64,000 nt of DNA from Alisma plantago-aquatica (taxonomy: Eukaryota; Streptophyta; Magnoliopsida; Alismatales; Alismataceae), in NCBI GenBank assembly GCA_963693085.1, contig OY856412.1:963756281-963820280 (forward strand). Reading direction: 5' to 3'. How positions within the stretch are numbered: position 1 is the first letter of the stretch; each line of letters opens with the position of its first letter. The notes under the pieces are model-generated. The model saw only the letters and a program-made list of their open reading frames with translations. It was not told the origin of the DNA and did no database searches. The translations under genes were made by a program, and so were the position numbers. Shown piece by piece: positions 1 to 12,125 of the stretch.

Positions 1-408
1 GCTAAACTACACAACTTTCTGTCTCGACTACGACAGGTGTCGTGAACCAGACACTAAAAGGGTGTTTCGATTTATATAAGGGTTTGAAAAGCATACATTC
101 ATATTTGTGAACTGTTGCACATCACTAAAGCAGTTGAGGATAAAATAACAAAATGTTAATTCATAATAGACCATCTATTTTAGAGGAATCAAAGGCTACT
201 TAGGGAGAGAAAGTTCAGAGTTGAATATGTACATGTTTACTTTAAAGGAGGAAATAGAAAGCATTGCAAAATTTAACAAAATAGTAAATCCTTAGGTTTC
301 CACCCAAGAAGCGCTAATTTAAAGTCTTTAGCTTGATTCTCATTTCTTCCTTCTCATGGTTCTTCAGCTGGTACTGGTTGTGGCTCTTATAAATCTAGTT
401 TTATCCTC
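1..408 (-). other. 3' untranslated part of Athila-like element 1
   Basis: AT-rich stretch just downstream of the integrase C-terminal reading frame of the minus-strand Athila-like element. I see no open frame. I also find no copy of the 5' LTR sequence found at 6331-7857, so the 3' LTR should lie beyond the left edge of the window. A phrase around 20-50 (ctgtctcgactacgacagg) resembles the palindromic GTCG/CGAC words of the 5' LTR but does not align with it. Confidence 0.4.
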
Positions 409-1608
409 CTAATAAATGCTTCGTCTTTGTAGTATCTTTTTTACTTTGTTCCCATTAACCTTAAACGTACCGCTCTTTTCACTAGTAATCTCCATTATCC
501 TAGATGGGTAGATCTTGATGATATAGAACAGACCGGACCATCTAGACCTGAGCTTTCCTGGAAAAAGCCTGATTCTTGAATTGAATAGCAGAACCTTATC
601 ACCCTCAGAAACATCCTTGTGCTTGATGTGGGTGTCATGCCACACCTTCATTCTTTACCACACATTCATTATTTGATTGTATATGCAGGCATTCTCAAAG
701 GCATGTAGCCTCAGTTCCTCCAGCTCATGAAGTTGGAAATAACTTTTCTTTCCAGCTCTGTCCAGATCCATGTTTAAGAACTTGATGGCCCAAAGAGCCT
801 TGTGCTCTAGTTCTACAAGCAAATGGAACGACTTCCCTTAGATCAGTCGGTAGGGAGTAGTTCCTATCGGTGTTTTGTAAGAAGTTCTATATGCCCACAT
901 GGCATCATCCAACTTCATGGACCAATCCTTATGGATCCTGTCGATGGTTCTCTCTAATATTTTCTTGATCTGTCAGTTTGAAACTTTGACTTGTCCTGAC
1001 ATATGGGGGTGGTATGGTGTGACTACTTTATGTTTGACCCCGTACTTCTTTAGTAGCACTTCAAACTATTTTTCTAAAAAATGGGACCCCCGTCACTAAT
1101 GACAGTGTGTGGAACCCCGAATCTAGGGAAAATGGTCTTCTTGAATAGTCTCACAACTACTTTAGAGTCACAAGTGGGGTTGCTACATCTTCTACCCACT
1201 TGGATACATAATCCACTAAGACAAGAATGTATTTGTTTCCTCTAGAGGGGGGAAGGGTCCCATATAATCCACTCCCCATACATCAAAGATCACCACTTCC
1301 ACCCAATCAGACATAGGCATCTAATTTCTTTTTTTAATATTTCAAGCCAGTTGGCATTCTTTACAGGATTTGACAAAAGACATATAATCTTTGAAAAGTG
1401 TCAGCTAATAAAAGCCTGACTGTAGGACCTTATCTACAGTCATTTTGCCTCCATGGTGGCTTCCATAAGGTGAGAAATGACATTCCTTAAGGATCTGAGG
1501 CACCTCTTCTTCTGGAACACAACGCCGATATAAGTTGTCAGAGCATTTCTTAAACAACATGGGGTCATCTCAGTAATAATTCTTTAGGTCATAGAAAAGT
1601 TTCTTCTT
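409..1608 (-). pseudogene. integrase of Athila-like element 1, broken
   Basis: Integrase joins element cDNA to host DNA. On the minus strand an HHCC zinc-binding region is readable at about 1380-1500 (KECHFSPYGSHHGGK, then KSCKECQ). The catalytic core follows, with the first Asp in VDYMGPFP (about 1260-1290) and the second in TVISDGG (about 1095-1115). The C-terminal segment at 409-651 (80 codons, open) has the KLRSRWSG pattern typical of gypsy integrases. The core is interrupted by several in-frame stops and at least two frameshifts, and the third catalytic acidic residue cannot be read continuously. Confidence 0.75.
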
Positions 1609-2143
1609 CTAATTATAGGTTATCTCAGGAGGCAATTGCTTGCAATCTAGATAATTATAGATATCAGTGAACCAAGGCAAATTTGGTTCGATCGACTTGG
1701 CCATCACTAGGGCCTCATCTGTGTAATTGTCGTTCACTGGTATCTGATTTTCTTCAGTGTATACTATTCTATACAAGTGATCAGCCACCACGTTCTTCGT
1801 TCCTTTCTTATCTATGATTTTTTGGTCAAACTTTTTTAGCAAGAAAGCCCATCATAGCAGTCTTGTCTTAGTGTCTTTTTTCTTCATGAGGTATGTTATG
1901 GCCCCGTGGCCATTGTACACTTTTACCTTCGATCCTATCAAATAAGACATGAACTTGTCAAAAGCGAATACTATTGATAGCATCTCTTTCTCGATTTTTG
2001 TGTAGTTTACTTGAGCTTCATCGAGTGTTCTACTAGCATAATAGATTGCATAGTGCTTCTTTTCTCATTTGTCCAAGGACAACTCCGATAGCATAGTCAC
2101 TTGCATCACACATGATTTCAAAAGGCAAATACCAATCAGGTGC
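1609..2143 (-). pseudogene. RNase H of Athila-like element 1, broken
   Basis: RNase H removes the RNA strand from the RNA-DNA hybrid during reverse transcription. The minus-strand frame gives the usual start after RT (FEIMCDASDYA, with the first catalytic Asp) and the terminal signature DKKGTKNVVADHLYRI at about 1765-1815. The family form ends DHLSRI, so one residue is changed. Frame shifts and stops separate these pieces, and the part past 1765 continues into the linker before integrase (78-codon open stretch at 1609-1842). Confidence 0.65.
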
Positions 2144-3175
2144 TTATAGAATCGATGCTGAAGTCATGGCACTTTTCAAAATTTCAAACGCTTCGAGACA
2201 CTTGTCGGAAAAATCAAATTCCCCATCTTTTTCCAAGAGGTTTGATAATGGCTTTGCAACCTTTGAGATATTCTTGATGAATCTTCTGTAGTATCCAGCA
2301 TGCCCCAGAAAACTCCTCATTCCTGTGACGGATTTTGGGGAAGGTAACTTTGATATAGCCCCGATCTTGCTTTGGTCCACTTATATGCCTTTCTCAGAAA
2401 TTTTGTGCCCAAGCACTGTTCCTTCTTACCATAAAGTGGCACTTCTCCTAATTCAGTACAAGTTTCTTCTCCTCACATCTTTGCAACACCTTTGACAAGT
2501 TTTCAAGACATATGTCAAAGTCAGGTTCGTATACTAAGAAATCATTCATAAACACCTCCATTATGTCTTCCATAAAGTCTAAGAATATAGATATCATGCA
2601 CCTTTGAAAAGTAGTTGTCGCATTACACAACCCGAAGGGCATTCTTATGAAGGCATACGTTCCATAAACACAAGTGAAAGTAGTCTTTTCCTGATCATCA
2701 GGGTGGATAGGGACTTGATAAAATCCAGAGTACCCATTAAGAAAATAGAAATAAGATTGTCCTGCTAGCCTTTCAAGAACTTGGTTGATGAAAGGTAGAG
2801 GGAAGTGGTCTTTCCTCATTGCATCATTTAGCTTGTGATAGTCAATACACATTCTCCACCCGGTAACAACCCAAGTGGGTACTTCATCCCCATTGCTTCC
2901 TTTTACTACTATCATCCCCCTTTCTTTGGTACAACGTGGATTGGGCTGGCCCAATTGCTATCACTAATGGGGTAGATGATCCCTGCATTTCACAGTTTTA
3001 TTATCTCTTTCCTTACTACTTCCTTCAACATCTGATTTAATTTCCTTAGTGGTTGAACCAGTTGGTTAGCAGTCTCCTCTAGGTTGATTTTGTACATGCA
3101 CAAAGATGGACTGAGGCCCTTAATATCTTCCACAGAACACCCTATAGCTTTCATCCATAATCTGAGTTCCTTCAT
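2144..3175 (-). pseudogene. reverse transcriptase of Athila-like element 1, catalytic box altered
   Basis: Three minus-strand pieces make up the RT. The N-terminal lead-in is at 2990-3175 (KAIGCSVEDIKGLSPSLCMY). The fingers and palm are at 2448-2954, with WRMCIDYHKLND, FPLPFINQVLERLAG, GYSGFYQ, TTFTCVYGTYAF, MPFGLCNA and TFQRCM. The connection is at 2144-2380 (RSFLGHAGYYRRFIK). The catalytic motif, normally F-x-D-D, reads VFMNDF here, so the first aspartate is asparagine. Known RT chemistry predicts loss of polymerase activity. A TGA sits between the first two pieces, and the frame changes near 2950 and 2440. Confidence 0.85.
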
Positions 3176-3485
3176 CAGCTTCTCCTTTTGATGTTGAGTC
3201 AGAGAAGAGTTTATGATAACAAGGTTTCTTTCATCAGTATCTAGGAATTCATACTTCAGCCCTTTCGGGGGTTGCTTTAGATCGAGCTTTGGTTCCGATG
3301 CATCCTTCTGGTGTCTATTCTAGAGAGGCATACATCACATTTTCTATTGTACCATCTTCGTCACTGAAAACCTCCTCCTCAGGTTGATTCAAATAATCCA
3401 TAATCTAATCTACTTTAGGATCTACTAGATTGGGATCAAGATTGTTTAAGGATAGCATGAGAGGGTCGATTATCACATTTCTTTC

Positions 3486-4133
3486 TTATACTTTCACGCA
3501 GTATTGAGCGTAATTGTCCATAAAATAGACTGACTCAAATAAAGAGGGTCCTCTCATGGCATCGTGTACATGAAAATCAATGTGATCATTACCTACGCAG
3601 AGAGTTATGATTCCCTCTGTGATATCTATTAGAACTCTCCTGATAGCGAGGAATGGTCTTCCGAATATCATGGGGCATGATGGATCTCCGACGATGTCAA
3701 TCACCACTATATCACAAGATATAAAGAATCTTCCAATGTGGATAGAGACATCATCTACCACTCTGACTAGCTTTGTAAAGTTTTGGTCGACAAGTTGAAT
3801 TCTCATACCTATCTTCACCTTGTTTGTCAGCCCAAGCCTTTGGGATAAAGAAAGGGGCATAAGGCTAATACTTGATCCTAGATCAGCGAGTCCATTTCTT
3901 TCTACATTGTCTCCAACATTGAAAGGAATAGTAAATGCTCCCGGATCTCTCTTCTTTGTGGACATTGTATCTTGAACAAAATCACTCAACATCTTGGCTA
4001 GTTGTATTGTCTCAACATGATCACCTCTCCTCCTCTTTGTAATCAAGTCTTTGAAGAACTTGGCATAGGTAGGAATTTCCTCAATCACATCTAGAAACGA
4101 GATGTCTAAGTGTACTTTCTTTACAGCTTCCAT
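3486..4133 (-). pseudogene. aspartic protease of Athila-like element 1
   Basis: A 215-codon open segment on the minus strand. The N-terminal third (residues about 1-60) is the gag-protease linker typical of Athila elements (EEIPTYAKFFKDLITKRR). The protease core is at about residues 75-180. The active-site loop reads ADLGSSISLMPLSL, as in Athila relatives that use DLGAS in place of DTGA, and the flap or C-terminal strand reads GRPFLA. A protease of this kind would process the gag-pol polyprotein. This segment keeps its frame, but gag before it and RT after it are broken, so it is a fragment of a dead element. Confidence 0.8.
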
Positions 4134-4279
4134 GAACTTCTCATATCTCTTCTTTAAATGAACTTTAATCGGTTTGTAAGGGAATGGGACTCTTGGTGCA
4201 TATGGATTTCTTTGCGTAAAGATCTCTTCAGCGGGATCTGACTTCTTGCTCTTTGCATCTTTCTTATTTTTGTCATTTT

Positions 4280-6115
4280 CTTCAGCCTTGTCTTCCTTTT
4301 ATGATTCTCCCTTTTCAGATTCCTCCTCTAAAATAATGGGTTTAGTTTTTGGATAGACCACCTTCTCTTTTTCATGGAAAAACTCTTCTTGTTATTTTTA
4401 TACAACTTTTCCCGACTGGAGAGTAGCCATCTTCACAATTTTTGTGTTCGATGGGATCTTCCCTGGAGGATTCTTCACGAGTTCTGCCAGTTGGGCTAAC
4501 TGTTGATCAATCTGTCTTTGATGAGTTTGCATGCCAACCATTTGAGTTTGCATCGTGGTTAACACTCTTGAGTTTGTGATGGCACTTTGATTAAGATGAT
4601 CGCTTACCAAATCTTGCCTTTTCACAAAATTTAATAGTTGGGCGATCATGTTAGGCTGGTTGTTATCCTTGGTTTGATTCTGACTTCAATTTTGTCCTTG
4701 ATTTTGACAACTCACATTTTTGCTTTGATATTGACCTTGATAATTGTTCTTGTTTGATTGATAGCTAGTAGTTCTAGTATACTGAGCCGGTCCACTTTTT
4801 TCTCAAATCTTGGTGGTGGTTAGATGAACTACCAGTTGATGAGAGTTCTCAGTAGCGTCTTTGTTGCCATAATTGAATCTCGGATGGTCAGGACATTTGA
4901 AATTTGCATAAGAGACATTTTATGTTTCTTCCTCACTTTCACTTTCTTTACTTTCTTCCGGCCGTGTATAGATACAGTTGTCGATTCAATGGCCTCCTTC
5001 ACCACTAGTGACGTACTTCATGACTTTTTCGATAGGTTTCTTGCTCTTGCATCCAATGTCTTTTAGTTGTTTGACGTCTGTGGCAATCATCTGAATATGA
5101 GCAGTGATGGTTTCTAAGGCTTTGGCTTCGACTGAAGGCCCTTCAGAGCCAGCCTTCTTGGTTGAACCTCTATCACTTCTCTCATACTCCACACCTGCTT
5201 GCAGTGCATCCATGTTGTCGATGATCTTCATAATTCTGCTCGACTTCATTCCAAGAAAATCACTCCTAATGGCTGCATTCGGCGTGTTCCGCTCCATGGC
5301 ATTCAGTCCGTTGTAAAATGTTGTCACCAAAAATCCTTTGTGGTATTGTTTTGAGGAAAATCCCTTTGATATTCCTGATACCGTTCCCAAGCTTCATGAA
5401 GGTTCTCTCTAGGCTTTTGCATGAAGTAAGTGATCATTTACCTATTTCAAATGGTTTTCTCAGTGGGGTAAAATTTAGTGATGAAAGCATCATCAAGGGG
5501 CCTCCATCCATCTATAGATTGGTGAGGTAGGTTAAGATACCAGGACAGAGCTTTATCCTCTAGAGAGAAACTGAATCCCTTGCAATATATGACTTCTTGA
5601 GGAACTCCCCTCATCTTGATGGTGTCGCAGATATTATTAAAGGTGTCAAGATGATAGTATGGATTCTCATTCTTCGAATTCCCTCGGAAATTCTTGTTCT
5701 AGATCATTGAAATTACAATAGGTTTCATCTTGAAATTGGTTGCATTGAAGTGCGGGGTGACTATTGGACATCTTGACTCATTATCTCTGGTAGAAGCCAA
5801 TTCCCTAAGTATTTTATCTTCTTCATCATCTTCCTCTTCGTTGTTATCGTGATCACATTCACGATCGTGATGATTCCTTTTGTGCCTTCTATTGTGGTGG
5901 TGACGATGCTCATGATGGTTTTGTTCCTCTTCTCGTTGCTCTTCATGATCCTCTTCGTCGCGGTGACAACCGTTAGAGTGATGTTTCTCTCTTTCTTCTT
6001 TGGTTTCTGGAGGTGGACGATTATGTTGGACTCTTGGATTCTGATCCTCCCCACTAAGGCTACCTTCTCTACGAGGCGGCATGGTGTCTTGAAAAGGGAG
6101 TGAGATGTTGATCAA
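4280..6115 (-). pseudogene. gag of Athila-like element 1, frameshifted
   Basis: Gag forms the virus-like particle. On the minus strand the N-terminal part (5699-6115, 138 codons) is rich in His, Glu, Asp and Arg and ends just before the gag homology. The next frame (about 5690-5400) reads GFSFSLEDKALSWYLNLP, the classic retrotransposon gag motif. It is followed at 4986-5390 by FYNGLN and at 4398-4649 by a Gln-rich coiled segment that leads toward protease. At least two frame changes and some stops separate the parts. No CCHC zinc knuckle was found. The start at about 6115 is uncertain; a second ATG 11 codons later (MPPRREG) is equally plausible. Confidence 0.7.
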
Positions 6116-6307
6116 ATATGCTTCTTTTTAGGATACCTAAATAGATCGTACAGTCAAGTTCGAAAATTCAGATGTGTAAAATGAAATATTCTAAGCAATC
6201 AAGATGAAGTAGATTTAGATCTTTGTGTAGTCAAGCTTATTGCTAAGCTTGAGGCACGGGTGTATAATGGGTAGACTCGTATTCTTAACATTACCATTTT
6301 TTCTTGT

Positions 6308-6324
6308 CCTCGCCAATGATGCCA
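6308..6324 (-). other. primer-binding site (tRNA-Asp type) of element 1
   Basis: The reverse complement reads TGGCATCATTGGCGAGG, which aligns with TGGCGCCGTTGCCGGGG, the complement of the 3' end of plant tRNA-Asp used by Athila elements, with several substitutions. It lies six bases inside the proposed LTR edge at 6331. Confidence 0.65.
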
Positions 6325-7415
6325 AAAAGTTGACTGGCCTAAATCACATGTCCAAAATGGAGTAGATCTAGAGTAGTCGAACTCTTAGATTTATAACCCG
6401 ACACTCAGTCCCCCACAACTATTATATGTGGTCTGTTGTAATAGATCGGAGTCGAACCACAGGGACAAGGTTGGTATATGCTAGGAACATAGAGCCTCAG
6501 ACTCAAATACACCAAAATAAAAGGTAAAATAAGGTGGTGTTCCCAAAGGAACTATGCCACTCCAAACAAAAGTAAAGAAAAGATAACAAAGCAAAAGAAT
6601 AAGATCAAACAAGAAAAGATGTAACCAAAGTATGGAAGGGAACTTGGATCCGATTTCACCTACTAAGATCTCTCACCAACATGCAATACTTACACCCCTC
6701 TTTATACCTTTATCAAGGTCACAAGCAATCATCATATGTGTCTATTCCATCCTCTCTCAAGCTTTAGGATAGATCTAGGTTATAAGGTTGTCTCTCTCTT
6801 GAGAGGACAAACAACCAACCACAAAGAAAACTATATGATCATTAACTTTAGCATTCCAACATTCTCATACATTTGAACTACTCCATAACACTTAGATAAC
6901 ATTAATACTACTCTTTCGAGGCATTAATAATCAAACATCACAAGATGGTAGCTAAGCATACAAGTGAAGCATTTAAGAACAAGAGTATGAAGATAACTAT
7001 TTCTAAGAATATGTATATTCAAAGGGGTACAAGTATATACATGTGGGGAGAGCCTTAATGGATACTCCCAACCCAAGAAAGATGTTTAGCCACACATGTT
7101 AACAGACAGCATAATGAAGTTACAAAAGTGTTGATACATCAAGAATAATGAAGAGGGGGATGGTACAACGTGAGGAAGATAATAGATCTAAAGAAAGAAG
7201 GAGGTGATACACCAACAATACTTCTTCAGATCTAGATCTGGTACAGGCGCAGAAGATGACAACTCCTTCTCTTGAAGAAGAGGATGGTAGATCATCTCTC
7301 TCCTCCAACTTTCTTCTTTGGAGATCCAAAACCAATGGATATGAACGAGAATGGCTCTAGAGTTTGACAGCACTTCATTGCTCTTGATGATGCCCCCGTC
7401 GTAAGGAGTCGAGGT

Positions 7416-7427
7416 CCTATTTATAGG
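7416..7427 (-). promoter_or_regulatory. LTR TATA box CCTATAAATAGG
   Basis: Minus-strand CCTATAAATAGG, a good plant TATA box embedded in a near-perfect palindrome. Transcription of element 1 would start about 25-35 bases to the left. The same 12-mer is found in the unrelated solo LTR at 19513-19524. Confidence 0.6.
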
Positions 7428-7435
7428 CACTGCCC

Positions 7436-7711
7436 ATCGACTTAATGCCTTGTCGCAGTCGTGACGTAAGCCTCAACCGAGACCTCGTTGCGGTCGCAAT
7501 GTGCAACAGCGGTAGCAACATGTGCCTCGATCGTCATGAGGAGGTATAGTTACGAACGTGACTCCATCTAAGGTCGACACGTGTTTGTGGTCACGACGAC
7601 ATGCTGGACTACGACTGGTGCGACGATCTCTTCTTCTGTCTGGGTCGCGACCCCTTCTTGGTCATGACATCTGGCATCACGACCGCGATGGAGCATCACG
7701 GTCGCGATTTG
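7436..7711. repeat. palindromic-word cluster in U3 of LTR 1
   Basis: About ten variants of a GGTCGCGACC or CACGACCGCGA word are scattered at irregular 15-40-bp spacing, for example tgtcgcagtcgtgacg, ggtcacgacgaca, ggtcgcgacccc, tcacgaccgcgatgg and tcacggtcgcgat. They occur in both orientations and are markedly more GC-rich than their surroundings. The cluster lies immediately upstream of the TATA box in the element's transcription sense. Confidence 0.7.
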
Positions 7712-7857
7712 CTTCTAGTCTGCATGGATTGGGGAAGGATAGTAAGTTAGATCCAGATATTGTTCCAAGATATTTAAATAGACAGAAATATCCACAAATG
7801 GGATGTTTAAAAAGGGATAAAACATGTGCACAAAGTTCACAAAATCAGATGTTATCA

Positions 7858-8317
7858 TCTGTCCCTAGAAGGAATTACATAATGTATGCATGAATAAAAC
7901 CACAATCAACATCATCAAAAAATGAACATATGAGACACCATGTCATATTAAAACAATACCAAACTAGTACCTGGAATAAGATCTCAGTCCTCATATTGTA
8001 AACTGTATGAATTCCATTTACATGACATAGATGATTTTGATAGAGTAGTCACAACATATTATCATAATAGAGAGGAAGTAACGATCATAGTAAAAATCAG
8101 TATAATGGATAAACATCAACACAACTGTTTTGAGTACGCTATAAAAGATATAAACTCGTAGGTTTAAGAGAACATACATTGGCAAAACTTGATATAATGG
8201 CAAGAGAGAAATAAACAACGACAATGATAACATAATCTTGGTGGACGTACTGACTAGGACCCTATTTTCTTGTATAGGATCAATGTCTACATCTAGAATA
8301 GTCTTAATATGTACAAC
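7858..8317. other. no recognisable feature
   Basis: AT-rich DNA between the Athila-like LTR and the ~122-bp repeats. I see no gene, no RNA motif and no transposon ends. Confidence 0.5.
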
Positions 8318-11300
8318 ATATTAATCATGACCTGGTAAGTCAGTAATGTTAATAGTAGTCCTAGAATATGTATACATGTAAATTCATGTGTACATTTCAA
8401 TACATGAAATTTAGTACAAACTCACCACATTCTGACCAACATATTAATCATGCCCTGGTAAGTCAGTAATGTTAATACTAGTCAGAGATTATTTATATAA
8501 CACCCCTCCAAGTACATATATGTCAGCGAAAGCAAACCCTATGTTGTCCATAGCATGGGTCACTTGGCTTGAAGGAACATTACAAAACATGATATTCATA
8601 GCAAAAAGTTAAATGAAACACCATGCACTAATTAGAAATATAGACTCATACATTATTCTTTTAAAGATTAAAATTGATAATGTAAACTATCTCATCTTTG
8701 AATTAAATCCAATACATGAAAAGTAAAAGGGATCTAAGACATAAATCTTCTCTAAAACTTGATATTGGATCTTCTAAGGTGTAGATGGCACCTCACCAAG
8801 CTAAGTCCTAGAAACTTCTACTTTGAAGCACTCACTTCAAAATCCTTTGCTCCTTGATATAGGGGCATCTCGTCCCATGACCATGCAAAAACAAAGATAT
8901 ACATCAGTAAGAGACACTATATGTTTTATAAGAATTGAAAAATAAACATATATACTTGACTTGAGAGGAAATCTTGACATGTATTTGACTTAAGCATTCT
9001 TAATTACATGAATCTTATAACATGAAGAATTGAGCAGTAAATATGTGCATCTCTCGATGACGCCCATTTAAGAGCACATGATTGCTAGGAAAGCCCATAA
9101 TTTGGCACGAATGCCCATGATTTGGCTAAAAAGCCCATAACGACCCCTTAAGGGTCATGGTTGGCTATGAAAGCCCATAATTGGCATGAATACCGATAAC
9201 GACCTCTTGAGGTCCATGATGGCGAGAGCATATAAAAACTGATTCAATCCTATTTATCTTAATGTTAACATTACCACAAATGTGAACTTTATCTTGAACT
9301 TTAATCTTTGTCATTATGGGATTTCTCCCTCTTGAAACTTGAACTGTAAATCCATTAATCATTAATCATATCTCAAATCTTAATGAACATGATAACCATA
9401 AGACATAGAATATAGAAATCATCAAGAAATTCATATAATTAACATGATTAGTGCAATGATCTTGAAATTAAAGCATAATTATGGATCATACATAGCAAAA
9501 AATTCAACCAAGGTAATTATGTATAGTGGCATGACCCGATTACCTGGAGCAAAGTAAATCCTAAGTTGGACTCTTTGATCTTGAGTCAAATCCTAATTCT
9601 CTTGAAAATAACATGATTCCTATAAATTATCACTTTAATTAACATCTTAAACCATAAAATTGGTCCTTAGGAAAACATGATCTCATTGCACTAAATTAGG
9701 GTTAGGGTTACTGATTAGGTCATTCCATTTAGGAAAACTTGATCAATATTATTAATTAATAATCATATTACTCAAATTAGGGTTTTAGAGCTCCTCATGA
9801 AAACAACAAAACAAACATGCAAAACATGGCTTGAAAACCCTAATTCAGATTCCTTGTCAAAAATCCTTTCCAATGACTACTTTTCGATTTTTTTCTGAAC
9901 ATGGATGTAATTAATACGATTTTAGGAAAATCTAACCAATAGGAAAAATAGAGACATTGATTTAGCACTTTAGAGAGAAAATATGACTCACGAGCCCATG
10001 CTTATTTGGCCCAATGGTCTGATGTCGCATGGATAGCGAAGACTGCGTACAAGGCTCGCCCAAACAAAAGCTATGGATGATAATGCCCATGACAAAGCGT
10101 TACCAAAATAAAACAAGAAGAGGGCAGAGACGTAACATTGTCCTCCCTAATCTTCGATTAAACCTCAAGAGCCAGAAGCTCGACGGTAGCAGCCAAAAAC
10201 ACGTGATCAACACCTCTAATCTTGGGTAACAAGAGACCATCTTGGACAAACACATCATGGAACAAGTTGCTTGATTCCCTACAGTCTCAGGGACCCTTAA
10301 CTCCACCCCCTTCATGCTCAAAGTAGCAAGCTACTGCTACCGTTACGAGGGCAGATGAAATCCAAAAGGGGAAAAGGTAGGGAATGTGGTACATGCATCC
10401 GTGAGTGGAAAAGAGGTGTGGAGAAGCTTCATGGAGGGTAGGCGCACCTGAGGTTGCAGGGGTCGAAGTCGTCGCATCGGTGATCTGGGTCAAACATCCG
10501 CACCACTAGTTTCAAGTTACAATCAGGGATTGAGTTCCAGGCTAGACGGTTATGGCACTCGATTCCTAGATGCTCATTGGATGTCTAGGTATGTTTATAT
10601 AGATCCTAAGGGCTTGAGGATATTGGATATATTGCTAGAGTGGGAAACGAGGCAAGGAAAGTGAGAGTCCAGCCGATTGGGGAAACTAGTGCTTTAAACC
10701 CCAATCAAATCTTGGATGAATTGGCTTGATGAGATGTGGCAATCATGTTGGGGTGTGGGATGAGAGAGAGAGGGTGAGAAACCCCTGCGGCACCTCAGAT
10801 CCCAGAGTGCGCAAGAGTGGGGTGGAGGAGACGAGGTCCTCACACGTAGAAGAGTATGTGGCCCTGAGTCTGACCTGGACAGGGATACAGGCTGCATGAC
10901 ACAAAAAATGCAAGACTATAGGAAATTTCATCATATTAATCGAATTATCTATTAATTAAGATTCCAAACTATATACATCCTTTCTTAAATGATTTGAGGG
11001 GTCAAACAAAGTTGGATTGGCCTCAAATTTGAATCGTAGGATAATATAAGAGTCTAGGTTCTTCTTATATGGTTATATTTAGGTTTTGCACAAGTTTTAT
11101 CTATAGTTTCCATATAGGTCAATTAACTTGATTTTAAATGCATTAATAGATTAGAGGATTATAAAATACATTCTTTTTGTGAGCCTTAGAGTCCAATTTT
11201 GAGGTAGACATTAATTGTCTACTAAAAGTTAATGTCTCATATCTTTCATGCCTTTTTGAGAAATTATCTTGGAGGAGAGATAAAAAGAGAATATATATAC

Positions 11301-12125
11301 TTTCCTCTAATATTAAATCCATAAATGAAAAAGGAAAACTTGTTCTCCAAGGTTTCTACTTTTCATGCATAATTTTCAAATTCCACTTCCTTTTTATTTC
11401 TCTCTTTTATTTCTCTTAAACATTTTTAAAGAATAGAAGAGAGAAAAACTGATAGCATACTGCTAGTTTTCCTTTTATGTATAATGGACTCATTTAATCG
11501 TAAAGAAAGCAAAGGAAACACATTTTATTTTCTTTCTATACCAAACTTCATATAAAGTATTCAATATTGGGGTAACTTTTACTAAAGTCCAAGTTTTAAA
11601 TTTTATAGTTGGAAATTTGCAATTAAGACCCTAAACTTATTTTATTCAAAATTTGGGATGTTACAATTTGTGTGTGTAAATTTATGTGTACATTTTAATA
11701 CATGAAATTTATTACAAACTCAGCACATACTGAGCAACATATTAATCATGCTCTAGTAAGTTTGTAATGTGAATATTTGTATGAGATTATGTGTACATGT
11801 CAATTTATTTGTACATGTTAATACATGAGATTTAGTACAAATTAGATGGACAGATACGTGTATAGTATAGATCACTTGTATAGCCCATTTTGTTCGAGTT
11901 GGTGTTCTCTTGGAGTTAGTTGGTGTATGATGAGATGATGTATTCTGGTTTTGCCCATCAGGGGAGAATGGGATGAATAAGATGATCTCCGCACTCACAC
12001 AAAAAAAACATATTAATCGTGCCCTATTAAATCAATAATGTTAATACTAGTTCGAGAATATGTGTACCATGTAAATTTATGTGTACATGTTAATACACAA
12101 AATTTAGTACAGACTCAATGCATTC
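8318..12125. repeat. four copies of a ~122-bp repeat, one split by an insertion
   Basis: Each copy begins (C)AACATATTAATCATGCCCTG, continues through TAATGTTAATACTAGT and GTACATGTAAATTTATGTGTACA, and ends near AATTTAGTACA. Copy 1 is about 8318-8438. Copy 2 starts at 8439, is interrupted after 8495 and resumes at 11666-11737. Copy 3 starts at about 11738. Copy 4 is about 12006-12125. Copies 3 and 4 are separated by about 150 bp ending in an A8 run, which may be a small retroposed piece. It looks like a short degenerate satellite patch. No coding potential. Confidence 0.75.
8496..11665 (-). repeat. long solo-LTR-like insertion (Ty3/gypsy type)
   Basis: Read on the minus strand the insertion starts TGTAACATCCCAAATTTTG and ends GGAGGGGTGTTATA. 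These are the TGTAACA...TGTTACA-type ends common in large plant gypsy (chromovirus) LTRs, with one edge base changed (TATAACACC on the plus strand). The flanks ATTTA (8491-8495) and ATTTG (11666-11670) match in four of five bases, and the insertion splits one copy of the ~122-bp repeat cleanly, which supports both ends. No gag, pol or second LTR was found inside, hence solo LTR. At 9085-9220 it holds a run of ~20-bp GCCCATAATTTGGC-like repeats. Confidence 0.65.

Larger units (their letters stand above)
1..7857 (-). mobile_element. Athila-like Ty3/gypsy retrotransposon 1, decayed, 3' end outside window
   Basis: Read on the minus strand from 7857 downward the order is LTR, tRNA-Asp-type primer site, gag, aspartic protease, reverse transcriptase, RNase H, integrase, which is the Ty3/gypsy order. 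The Athila assignment rests on the tRNA-Asp-like primer site, the protease written as DLGS rather than DTG followed by GRPFLA, and the RT/RNase H wording (RSFLGHAGYYRRFIK). Every domain is broken by stops or frameshifts and the RT catalytic box is altered, so the copy is dead. No env-like frame is seen. It is less well preserved than the plus-strand relative at 41716-59270. Confidence 0.85.
6331..7857 (-). repeat. 5' LTR of Athila-like element 1
   Basis: Edges are inferred, because the partner LTR is outside the window. The inner edge is TGACTGG at 6331 beside the primer site. The outer edge is ...GTTATCA at 7857, so the minus-strand LTR would open TGATAAC, comparable with TGATGTAG opening the Athila-like LTR at 41716. 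It contains a symmetric TATA box (7416-7427) and, upstream of it in transcription sense, a cluster of GTCGCGAC-like palindromic words (7436-7711). The outer edge could be off by tens of bases. Confidence 0.55.

Noticed and set aside
5699..6115. His/Glu/Asp-rich protein on the minus strand as a metal-binding host gene
   Set aside because: It lies exactly where Athila gag begins, next to the primer site, and is followed by gag motifs in the next frame.
11850..12005. SINE ending in A8
   Set aside because: There is an A-rich tail, but no A/B boxes meeting the consensus and no target duplication.
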